DNA from: Rhynchopus euleeides | Taxonomy: Eukaryota; Euglenozoa; Diplonemea; Diplonemida; Diplonemidae | Direction of reading: 5' to 3' | Assembly (NCBI GenBank): GCA_963210315.1 | Contig: OY723304.1 | Span: 620,001-684,000, forward strand | Length of the DNA: 64,000 bases | Shown here: piece by piece, positions 56,131 to 64,000 of the stretch | How the letters are laid out: every line of letters starts with the position of its first letter | Position numbering within the stretch: the stretch's first letter is position 1 | Position numbers and translations under genes: made by a program | Notes under the pieces: generated by a model | Databases searched by the model: none | Told to the model about the DNA's origin: nothing | Seen by the model: the letters and a program-made list of their open reading frames with translations, nothing else

Positions 56131-56560
56131 TTTGGAATCTGTGCGCATCGTACCCGGGGTCACTTTGTAGGTCGAGGTGTCAAGCTTCACCCATGAAATG
56201 CGGGTCTGGTTCAGGGTCTGGTCACAGGAGGTTGGCCACACCAGCCCACCCACCCAGCGGGACCCCCTCCTCGGGTGTTCCAAAACCCCCTTCTTTTGAA
56301 CGTTTGGAATTTTTGCGGATCACAGTGGGGTCATTTCGGTGGTGTACGAGCCAAGTTTCACCCATGAAACGTGGGTCTGGTTCAGGGACTGGTCATGGGT
56401 GAAGGTGGCTGGGAGGCAGCCAGCACGCCCACACCCCGCCTAGCCACCCAGCGGGACCCCCCCCCCCTCGGATTTTCCAAAAACCCGTCCTTTGGGATAT
56501 TTGGGATCCGTGCGGATCGTGGTGGGGTCATTTTGGCCATGAGGCCTCCATAAGGGCCCA
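56131..56560. repeat. Tandem units of about 170-200 bp, family shared with the MITE at 59913
   Basis: Three units start near 56131, 56303 and 56500 with TTTGGRAT and TGCGSATC. Each contains or leads to GGGGTCA, and the first two carry a TTCACCCATGAAAYGYGGGT segment and a CAGCGGGACCCCC segment. The same units appear inverted inside 59913-60622. Together the two blocks bracket the Mdm12-like and DHHC genes. Confidence 0.75.
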
Positions 56561-56922
56561 ACAGTCCTGCTGTCACTTTTTTCATTTTTATGCGCTTTTT
56601 TTACGCGCGTAAAAAAAGGACGAAAAATCGCTCCGCGCGTAAAGAAAGTATGCATATAGTAGAGGGAACAAATTTTGACATCATCAAAAATCGACTTTCC
56701 GGGGCTCGGGAGCCCGAAAATCGGACTCGTAGGGCCCAAAAACCGGGTCTGGTGGGTTCTGGGGAAATAGAGGGCCGCGGCTGCTATGTCAAAAAGCACC
56801 ACTTTGGGGGCTTTCGACCCCCCCCCCCCTCCACCCCCCCCCCCTGCTCTGATGATGGCATCCCCTGCCCCTCTCCCACCATACATGCACACAAAATCTA
56901 GACACCACCCCACACCCCTCCC

Positions 56923-58200
56923 CTACACTTCACTATACGCAGGCAGCTGTGGCGTGGGGGTAGACCGCTCTGGGCCCAGCTCAATTCGCCCTTCAGGGAG
57001 GCATATGACAATGCCGCGCAGCAGCAGCTCCAGCTTCGGGCGGAGGAGAGACTTGAGGATGCCACACACCTGCTCGTCAGCCCCTCGGAGGCTCCGGAAG
57101 TTGGTCCGGAGGGAGAAGTCGACATCGGGGACGGTGTTGAACCCGATCCGGACATTCATGGCACCATCCACCAGCGGGTGCGGCACCCTTTCGGGGGAGG
57201 ATTCGAAGGCCTGCGCTGCGGTGACAGAGTTTGAGGGGCTCGAGAGCGATTTCCCCGCATCGTTAACAGAGTTGCCTGCCTCCAGGCTGAGAAGCGAAGG
57301 CGCATTCACAAGCCCCACAGGCTGTGCCCGGGACCCGACCCCGCTGTTCATATGGCTAGCATGCGAAGGCGTCTGCGGCGTGTGTGACGGGCTCACCCGA
57401 CTGGCGGAGCTCGCAGCCTGGCCACCTCCTCTGGGCCACCTCGGGTAGTGCACCCTGCGGCTTGCGTAGGCTAGCCCAAACCCGCCGCCCTGCCTGCGCG
57501 GCCCGCCTGTCGGGCCCACGCCGCCGAACTCACTCAGCAGCCTCTTCGTCAAGGGGGGAGAGATGGAGTCGTTGGGGGAGACAGACTGCTTTCGATACGC
57601 CAGGGCTGTCTCGCGAACCCCCTGCGGGTGTGCCGCGAAGTGCGTCACCCCGCTGTAGATGCTGTCGCTGCTGCTGCGGTGCAGCACGGAGTTGTGCGCG
57701 CCGCCCTGCGGGTCGCGCGCCGCCTTCAGGCGCCCCATCTGCAGCTCGTGGAGCGCGGAGGCAGGAGGGGGCCTGTGCATGCTGAGGGGCGGCTGCTTCT
57801 TCACGGAGATGTCAAGCCCGAAGGCAGACCGCAGCTTGAGGTTGTACATCGTGACCTCAAAGGGGTACCACAGCTTGTTGGGGGAGAATGTGGCGTCGTC
57901 GGACTCCGTGCCGGTTAGGGAGATCTCAGCCCCCCCGATGGTGATGCTGAAGCCGTCCTCCGTTGCGTCGTCGTACTGCAGGTGGAGCGCGAGCCCCACG
58001 CTGTCCTGCACGGCGTGGGTCACGCCTGTGAATTTGACTGCGGGTGTAACACCCCCGAGCTTGATGTCCAAAACGTTGAACTGCCCGCGGATTAGAGTCG
58101 GGTCCATCTTGCTCTCGCGGAGAGCACGCCCGAGGCGCTCGCACAGCGCCTGCTCCGTGTTGGGGTCCCACGCCAGCGGCCATGCAACCCCGAAGGACAT
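56923..58200 (-). CDS. Mdm12-like SMP-domain protein (ER-mitochondria tether)
   Basis: A single exon codes for 425 residues. The start (MSFGVAWPLAW, then ALCERLGRALRE, LIRGQFNVLDIKLGGVTPAVKFTGVTH) follows the Mdm12 pattern: a short Trp-containing N-terminus, an amphipathic helix, then FDFGxIPPExEI. A central segment reads LHLQYDDATEDGFSITIGGAEISL, and the end (RIGFNTVPDVDFSLRTNF, GILKSLLRPKLELLL) matches the closing beta-strand and helix of SMP domains. Residues about 155-345 are a disordered Ser/Pro/Gly insertion within the domain, where fungal Mdm12 also has variable loops. Mdm12 is the soluble lipid-transfer subunit of ERMES. The assignment rests on pattern recognition and needs a profile search. 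Confidence 0.6.
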   Translation of the reverse strand: MSFGVAWPLAWDPNTEQALCERLGRALRESKMDPTLIRGQFNVLDIKLGGVTPAVKFTGVTHAVQDSVGLALHLQYDDATEDGFSITIGGAEISLTGTESDDATFSPNKLWYPFEVTMYNLKLRSAFGLDISVKKQPPLSMHRPPPASALHELQMGRLKAARDPQGGAHNSVLHRSSSDSIYSGVTHFAAHPQGVRETALAYRKQSVSPNDSISPPLTKRLLSEFGGVGPTGGPRRQGGGFGLAYASRRVHYPRWPRGGGQAASSASRVSPSHTPQTPSHASHMNSGVGSRAQPVGLVNAPSLLSLEAGNSVNDAGKSLSSPSNSVTAAQAFESSPERVPHPLVDGAMNVRIGFNTVPDVDFSLRTNFRSLRGADEQVCGILKSLLRPKLELLLRGIVICLPEGRIELGPERSTPTPQLPAYSEV

Positions 58201-58641
58201 CGTGCCACCGCACCCATCCTGGATTGCTTGGTTATCACAAAAAGGTAAACTAAAGAAAAACCAGCGAGGCGGAGTGGTGCCAGGGGGTATGGAGAAGGGG
58301 GTTATGCCCAGAAGAACTCCAAGAAAGGCGGTAGTGGTGCATCGTCACCGTGAGTGATGGTAGGGAGGTGTGCGGGAGGGGTGTGTGTGTGCGTGTGAGG
58401 CTTTCTTCTTCTTCTCCCGAGGGGGACGACCCCCCCCCTATGCCATCCCGAGGCAACCCCCCCTCCCGCTGGCCTCGCCTACACACGTTGCGTTCCACTT
58501 TAGAACGCGGCGCGTCCTTTGTTTGGGCGCCCGATTCCTTTATCCCCTTTTTGCAGCAGAGTAGGAATGCACCGAACACACACAACCCACACACCACGCC
58601 TCGCTCACCCCCGCCCCCACCCCTCCACACCCTACCCTACC

Positions 58642-59598
58642 CTACACCCGCTCGCATGCAGAGTTCTGAGGTGGGTATCTGATGGGCCTGCCAGAGCTGC
58701 CCGCAACAGGCACCACCCAGAGGAGCGGGTTGTCTCCCATCACCTCCTGGAAGTTCGCAACCACGCCCTTCCCGTGCTCCAGGTTCCCCACGTTGTAGTC
58801 GAATGTCGTGGCGTTGTGCCCCATCAGCCAGAGGCTCCACAGGAGGAAGCACGTCGCAAAGGGGGTCAGCGGGGTGACGAACAGCGTATACAGAGCCAGG
58901 CAGACGTGGGTGGCTGTCCCATTCCAGAAAGTCGACCCGCTCCCGATGTCGGCCACCTCCCCTCTCGCCGTGGTGAGGTAGTGCCACAGGAGATACCAGA
59001 AGTGCACCATGCACCCCACGATGTACAGCAGGAAGAGGATGAAGAATTTGTGGTTGGCCCTCCCCACGCAGTTGTCTATCCAGAAGCAGTGGTGGTCGTA
59101 ACGATCAATGCACCTCCTGCACTGCCCGCAGTGGTGGGTCCGGGGTGGCTTCTCCGAGGAGCAGCGCGAGCACCTCACAAACCCTGCGGTTTCCCCTCCG
59201 TTTGCAGGCGATTCCACCTCCACGCCAGAACCCCGCAGGGAAAGCTTCCATTCCGTCACCTCTGCGACTTCCACAGCGGCGTCGATGGGTGCCTGGGGGT
59301 CGAGGTAGACACTCTTGTAATAGCAGTAGAGGGTTAACCCGGCGAGGGCGTGGCTAAGCCTGGAGTGCCACAGCTCCGCCCCCTCGGTCCACCCCGCGAG
59401 CTGTGCCATGCGGAGTTTGCGGAAGACGGGGAGGAACACCAGCGCGGTCACAGCAAAATAGGACACGACACACCCTGTCACAAACACCGGCAGGTAAAGG
59501 TCCCGCACACGCGCCGGCGGGCGTGACGGATGCAGCGGCACCGCCCTCCGGGCGCTCTCCACCCCGGGCGACGCGCCTCGCTTCGTCGCCCCGCCCAT
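58642..59598 (-). CDS. DHHC palmitoyltransferase
   Basis: The product is 318 residues from the ATG at 59598, the first true ATG of the frame. It should transfer palmitate to Cys of membrane proteins through a zinc-bound Cys-rich domain: CSRCSSEKPPRTHHCGQC, then RCIDRYDHHCFWIDNCVGRANH near residues 165-210, with catalytic Cys in DHHC. Four membrane helices are visible, two before the Cys-rich domain (LPVFVTGCVVSYFAVTALVFL is the first) and two after (FFILFLLYIVGCMVHFWYLL, ALYTLFVTPLTPFATCFLLW). TTFD near residue 267 replaces the usual TTxE. The N-terminus MGG might be myristoylated. Substrates could include the acylated kinase and the Cys-rich proteins of this window, but this is a guess. Confidence 0.92.
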   Translation of the reverse strand: MGGATKRGASPGVESARRAVPLHPSRPPARVRDLYLPVFVTGCVVSYFAVTALVFLPVFRKLRMAQLAGWTEGAELWHSRLSHALAGLTLYCYYKSVYLDPQAPIDAAVEVAEVTEWKLSLRGSGVEVESPANGGETAGFVRCSRCSSEKPPRTHHCGQCRRCIDRYDHHCFWIDNCVGRANHKFFILFLLYIVGCMVHFWYLLWHYLTTARGEVADIGSGSTFWNGTATHVCLALYTLFVTPLTPFATCFLLWSLWLMGHNATTFDYNVGNLEHGKGVVANFQEVMGDNPLLWVVPVAGSSGRPIRYPPQNSACERV

Positions 59599-59912
59599 CC
59601 CAGGGCAGGGCAGGGGAGGGGGTGGGGTGGTGGGGGTGGCAGTGTTCTCCCCTTTGCTCAACAGAGTGGGGGGGGGGGGGGAGAGAGTGAGAGAGAGAAA
59701 GAAAAAGCGTTTCCTTTTGTCTGCTGGATGCTAAAAATAGGGAGGGGGGGGGCGGGGGGGGTGGAGAAGGGGGGGGGGGGGGGAAGCCGGGACACGTGCC
59801 GAGCAAACAAACCGCAGACTGCACCGCACCCCCTCCCCCCGTTCCACCGAAGATCGCACGTTTATTTTTTCCTCTGCGCTGTCGCCATCGCTGCCTCCTC
59901 CATGTTATGTTA

Positions 59913-60622
59913 CTGGGGGGGGGGGGCAAATAGTTGTGGGGGGGGCAAATAATAGCGGGGGGTCAAATAATAGAGGGGTATGGAAATCGGCGGTTTTGGC
60001 GGCGCACCTGGCCGAATAATTGAGGGGGGTGTGAGTCCTGTTTTTGCATCCGTAAGTGGTGCTCGCAGGCACCCCAGAGCCAAAATGACCCCACCACGCT
60101 CCGCACAGATCCCAAACGTTCAAAAGAACGGGGTTTTGGACACCCATGACCAGTCCCTGAACCAGACCCAGGTTTCATGGGTGAAGCTTGGCACCTCTAC
60201 CACCATGACCCACTACGATCTGCACAAATTCCAAACGTTCGGAATAGCAGGGTTTTGGAACACCCAAAGAGGGGTCCCGCTGGGTGGGTAGGTGGGGTGT
60301 TCGCTGCCCCCAGTCACTTCCTCTGAGGATCAGCCTCTGACCCACATTTCTAGATGAGGTTTGACACATCGACCCAGCTGATTTGGAAAATCGTAGATTT
60401 TTTTGGCATATAAGACCGCTCAGCCCCGCCAAACTCGGATCAAATCAGGTGGTCGACCGACAAAACGATCCCACTCCGAGCCGCACAGATGCCAAATATT
60501 CAAGAACGCGAAATTTCCACCCCCCAAAAAGCAAATAGTGGAGGGGGTCCGAAAACCCCCATTTTCGTCGGCTGGCACGGTGAATAATAGAGGGGCCCTC
60601 TAGTATTTGCCCCCCCCCCCAG
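59913..60622. mobile_element. 710-bp MITE with G-tract ends and TA borders
   Basis: The left end CTG, about 11 G's and CAAATA is mirrored at the right by TATTTG, about 11 C's and CAG. TA flanks both sides (59911-59912 and 60623-60624). The interior consists of two to three of the roughly 170-bp units also found at 56131-56560, inverted. No coding capacity is seen. It stands just upstream of the DHHC gene on its sense strand. The TA duplication and the G-rich tips recall the fold-back element at 11134-12285. Confidence 0.75.
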
Positions 60623-60624
60623 TA

Positions 60625-61653
60625 AGCAGGTGCCCCTTCATCTGCTTCAGGCTGGGTCAGATGCAAAAGAAAGGCAAGTCAAGCAGGCAGGCGGTTGAGC
60701 GCTGTGCCTTACGGCTCACACAGCAACAAACCAAAGCACCGGAGAGAAGCAGGCCTTGTGACACGACACCGCTAAGTTAGGGGCACCATCTGTGCCACAG
60801 AGTGTGAAGGACGTCACCCCAACCCACGACCCTCCACCCACTCCCTCCAACCCCTCCCCGGTTCTGTTCGAACCCTCCCTTGGTTCGAGCCGTGCAGCCA
60901 CAACCACACAGAAGAAGACGGAACAGCCTCTGTCGGCTGTTTCGCACACAGTTTCACTCTTGCTCGGAGGACGGAAGGCAGACACGGAAGAGGGCTCTTC
61001 AACTGCGGATGCGCGGGTGGGGGGTGGGGTGGGGTGGTGCAACGTTACGTCGGGGTGGTGATCGAGAGGGGGATGTGTGCGGGTTATGCGTTGCCCTCTG
61101 CTAGCTGCAAACTGGTTTGCTTTGGGGTATCTTTTTAGGATCTGACACTTTCCCGTGAGCAACGGACACACGGTGCGTCTTGTCACAAAAAAATGCCCGG
61201 TATCCCGGAGCGGGGTGGGGAACGGGGGGGGGGGGGGGGGGACTCTCAACAGAGGGGGTGGGGTGGGGGAAACGGGGAACCGAGGAATCAACAGGTATCG
61301 GCCAGATTCCCCCTTCACTGCGAGGGCCCTGCCTCCAAACCTCGAGAGAGAGAGAGGGGGGGGCTGGGCTTCACAGCAGTTCTTTGTCAAAACACAGGAT
61401 AATAATCACACGCACCGCTCCCCCCCCCCCTCCCTTTTCCCCCCACCTCCCAACGGCCTTCTTTTCTCAACGAAACACGAATCACACACCCCCTGCAGAA
61501 AATACGGAGGCCCCTTCGTCGCCGCGTGTGCCCCTCCCCCCCCTATCCCCCACACCCCACACGCCTTTCTTCGCTGGTTTCCATTTGCCACACCCGAACG
61601 ATCATCACGATCATCGCCATCCTCTCCCCCGTCCCCAACAACAACACCACCAC
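60625..61653. other. Spacer without a supported gene
   Basis: G runs near 61228-61242 and C runs near 61424-61434 occur, with no recognisable domain on either strand. It lies downstream of the GRASP gene. Confidence 0.5.
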
Positions 61654-63498
61654 TCACGCACCGAACATTGGGACAGCGCTGAGGTCTGGGGGCGCATCCG
61701 TCGCGGCGCTGGGCATCGGCAGAGGGGGGCGGGGTGCAGAGGGCGAAGCCCGCGGGCCGGCAGCGCCTGCAGGCGCACCTGGGGTGTTAATCGGCACACC
61801 GGGCGCTGCCCCTGGGGTGAGCTGCGCTGCAGGCTGCGACCGCCGCATTGCAGCTGCAAACCTTTCCTGCTGGCTCTGCGCCTCGTCGATCTTGGGGGAC
61901 GGGTTGGGCGAGTGCTTCATCGGCTCCGGCAGCGCATCGAGCTTCGGCGCAAACGACACCGTCGGGGTCGCATCCGCGGAAAGCCGCTTTGTGAAGGGCA
62001 CCTTCGATGCAGGCACAAGGGGGGAGCTTGTCATAGACTGTGGGACGGCGTTGACCTGCGGAGGGTAGCTCGGCTGTGAGATGGGCGGCACCACCGGGGC
62101 GGCGACTGCAGCGGGTGCCATGGGCATCGGCGGCGGGGCAGGCACGGAGGGCGGTGCCGCTGCGGGCGCAGGCTTGCGCTGCTCCAGCTGGCGCTTCATC
62201 TCGGCGATCTGCTCCATCTGCCGCCGCAGCTCCTCCCGCTCGCGCTGCTGCTGCGCCTGCCACTCCTGCTGCTGCCGCAGCTGCTCCTGGCGCTGCGCCT
62301 CCAGCTGCTGCACCTCCTCCTGCATGCGCCTGCGGTGCTCCTCGGCACGCTGCGCCTCGTCGGCAGCTCGTCTCGCCTCCTCCTCCTCGGCAAGCAGCTT
62401 CGCGGCGCGCGCGCGCTCATCCTCCTCCCGCTGCTGCTGCTGCTGCTGCTGCTGCTCCAGCTGCAGCCGCCGCGCCTCCGCCTCCGCAGCCTGCTGCGCA
62501 GCCGCCGCCGCCGCCGCCGCTGCAGCTGCTGCCTCCTCCGCCTCCCTGCGGCGTGCCTCCTCCTCCTGCTGCTGCTGCTGGGCAGCTGCGGCAGCCTCTG
62601 CCTGTTCTGCCTGCTGCTGCTGTTGCAACTGCAGCTGCTCAGGGGTGGGTGACGGCTCCGCCACCGGGACAGGCACAGGCGCAGGTGCTGCGGCAGCAGC
62701 AGGCAGCTGAGGTGCTGCGGAGGCTGCTGCTGCTGCTGCTGCTGCGGCAGCCAGCTCCAATGCCGCGACAGGCGCCTCCGCTGCCGGCACACCCCCGCTC
62801 GCCGTGCGGCGCTCGAAAGAGACGAGCCCCTTCAGGCGGGGCAGGTCTTTGCCGTCAGGGATGTTGTGCAGGTACCCGCTGCTGACGTCGATCCCCAGCT
62901 TGTCACTCCGGTGCAGGTTTGCATACTCCTCACGCACCGTGTTGTCCGCCTTGCTGTACACCAGCAGCAGGAGGCGGTCTGAGGAGCGCCCCTCTGCACG
63001 CAGCTCCATCTTGAGCCCGATACGCGAGTGGAAGTCGTTTGTATCGCAGAACAGCGACACCACGGGGTGGAGGGGGTCACCGGGCACCTTCTCCAGCCCG
63101 ATGATGTAGTCGTCATCCGCATGCACATGGGTGGCGAGGGGCGACTTCGGGTCGACGGAGACGACATGCCAGTTGACAATTGTGTTGCCCCACTCGAGGG
63201 AACACCCCAGGAGCCCCACACCACCCCAGTCGTCATTCGGGACGAGCACCACTTCGCGCAGCGCCAAGGCCTTTGAGTTGTACACTACAACGCTGAGGCC
63301 GCGCCCCTTGTGCTGCCGGAGGTAGTCTTTGAATATGCCCACATTTGCCTCGCACAGCTCGTGATCCCCCACCTTGACGACGATGTCGAAGAAGGGGATC
63401 AGGCCCGCCTTCGCTGCAGGGCTGTTGGCCAGCATCGACCCGACCTGCAGCCCATCAACCCCTTTGATCCCACCCTCGGTGCTCTCCACGCCCCCCAT
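61654..63498 (-). CDS. GRASP: GRASP55/65-like Golgi stacking protein
   Basis: A single exon gives 614 residues. MGGVES at the N-terminus is a myristoylation signal, as in GRASP proteins. Two PDZ-like GRASP domains fill about 1-205: GLQVGSMLANSPAAKAGLIPFFDIVVKVG, VYNSKALALREVVLVPND and GGVGLLGCSLEWGN are in the first part and its junction, and VVSVDPKSPLATHV with DYIIGLEKVPGD in the second. The remaining 400 residues are a Pro/Ala-rich region enclosing a long Gln/Glu/Arg coiled coil with poly-Q and poly-Ala runs (about 265-460), then a Ser/Pro tail. The protein tethers Golgi cisternae and acts in unconventional secretion. CCCTTAG stands eight bases before the ATG, a candidate splice acceptor. 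Confidence 0.92.
   Translation of the reverse strand: MGGVESTEGGIKGVDGLQVGSMLANSPAAKAGLIPFFDIVVKVGDHELCEANVGIFKDYLRQHKGRGLSVVVYNSKALALREVVLVPNDDWGGVGLLGCSLEWGNTIVNWHVVSVDPKSPLATHVHADDDYIIGLEKVPGDPLHPVVSLFCDTNDFHSRIGLKMELRAEGRSSDRLLLLVYSKADNTVREEYANLHRSDKLGIDVSSGYLHNIPDGKDLPRLKGLVSFERRTASGGVPAAEAPVAALELAAAAAAAAAASAAPQLPAAAAAPAPVPVPVAEPSPTPEQLQLQQQQQAEQAEAAAAAQQQQQEEEARRREAEEAAAAAAAAAAAAQQAAEAEARRLQLEQQQQQQQQREEDERARAAKLLAEEEEARRAADEAQRAEEHRRRMQEEVQQLEAQRQEQLRQQQEWQAQQQREREELRRQMEQIAEMKRQLEQRKPAPAAAPPSVPAPPPMPMAPAAVAAPVVPPISQPSYPPQVNAVPQSMTSSPLVPASKVPFTKRLSADATPTVSFAPKLDALPEPMKHSPNPSPKIDEAQSQQERFAAAMRRSQPAAQLTPGAAPGVPINTPGAPAGAAGPRASPSAPRPPLPMPSAATDAPPDLSAVPMFGA
62430..62750. repeat. CAG/GCN codon repeats in the GRASP gene
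   Basis: Several runs of CTGCTG and GCCGCC on the plus strand encode poly-Gln and poly-Ala in the coiled-coil part of GRASP. Confidence 0.85.
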
Positions 63499-64000
63499 GG
63501 TGGAGGCTAAGGGCTGTGCCGGACCCTGTGAGGGGGTTGTGGTGTTGCAGTGATCCCGCGCGCATCAGGAGTGGGGGGGAAACAGAGCAGCCTCGCAGTG
63601 AAGGCGACAGGCTGGCACAGCAGGTGGGGTGGGCAGCCGCCAAACCCGGGCAAAAAATAACAGCATCCGACCATCACACATTTGCTCCTCGTTACAAATC
63701 TCATCATCAAATTGTCTCGGCACCCTCACAGAGCAGGTCTGACGTGGCGTGTCACGACCAATACCAGGCTCGTCCCCGACCACCTTCAGGTCTGCAGGCG
63801 AGCTGGGATTGAATGAAACATATTGGGCTGTCGTTTTGTGCGCCAAAGCCGGGCAGACAAAGGCAACTCGGGGGAGTCGTATTTTGTTGTCCAATCGGCG
63901 CTGCCCGCTATCTTGTTGGCACTGCCCTGTTGCGGTAAAAAACACTGCCCTGAAAGTGTGGGTCGGGCTGTTCCCGAGAGCTGGAGCGATCCGACACACA
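63499..64000. other. Upstream flank of the GRASP gene
   Basis: No gene is supported to the end of the window. It presumably contains the 5' leader of the GRASP transcript. Confidence 0.5.

Noticed and set aside
59599-59661. Longer N-terminus for the DHHC protein
   Set aside because: The extra codons begin at a TTG, not an ATG; the first ATG is at 59598.
60860-60900. tRNA gene suggested by GGTTCGAGCC-like sequence
   Set aside because: No matching A box, acceptor stem or anticodon arm could be built; no tRNA or rRNA gene was found in the window.
4437-63498. Dinoflagellate nuclear DNA, because of one-way genes
   Set aside because: Dinoflagellate introns often use GC or GA donors, while all ten here use GTATG, and the retroelement points to Euglenozoa. 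It is not excluded, only less favoured.

Overview
This window looks like nuclear DNA of a GC-rich, intron-bearing, flagellated protist. It holds twelve host protein genes that can be supported (one of them broken), and all twelve are read from the minus strand. Ten introns can be placed exactly, because exon phases and family alignments close across them, and every one starts with GTATG. One-way gene arrays, GTATG donors and a retroelement with the VIPER-type order gag, tyrosine recombinase, reverse transcriptase/RNase H are together most at home in Euglenozoa. Kinetoplastids have almost no introns, so a diplonemid-like organism is my best guess at moderate confidence. A chromerid or dinoflagellate relative is the main alternative. 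IFT27 shows that a cilium or flagellum is built.

Layout. 1-4.4 kb: one doubtful plus-strand reading frame, a long GA microsatellite and no other supported gene. 4.4-9.5 kb: a three-exon EF-hand/NEK-like kinase with an N-terminal acylation signal. 11.1-12.3 kb: a fold-back element with very long inverted ends. 13.1-15.2 kb: five-exon NADP isocitrate dehydrogenase. 15.2-19.1 kb: repeats, no gene. 19.1-24.4 kb: two unrecognised genes separated by a retroelement RNase H fossil. 25.1-34.0 kb: a single-exon gene for a giant one-pass surface protein of about 2,950 residues with NDPP/NDAP-bounded repeats. 34-36 kb: repeats and a second fossil. 36.2-38.0 kb: a small cysteine-rich membrane protein gene split by a 1.19-kb DNA transposon with perfect 42-bp inverted ends and a 6-bp target duplication. 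40.8-47.5 kb: the VIPER-like element with about 1-kb repeats at both ends. 47.6-48.1 kb: an intact relative of the split gene. 49.0-50.2 kb: an ankyrin protein. 52.5-53.2 kb: IFT27. 54.4-55.6 kb: a WD40 protein. 56.9-58.2 kb: an Mdm12-like SMP protein. 58.6-59.6 kb: a DHHC palmitoyltransferase. 61.7-63.5 kb: GRASP.

The genes do not form one pathway. Several concern membranes: a probably acylated kinase, the giant surface protein, the cysteine-rich small membrane proteins (likely palmitoylated by enzymes such as the DHHC protein here), an ER-mitochondria lipid-contact protein and a Golgi stacking protein. The least explained material is the CNCPWY cysteine-rich family with its transposon-split member, the VIPER-like element, and a set of small transposable elements with G-tract ends.
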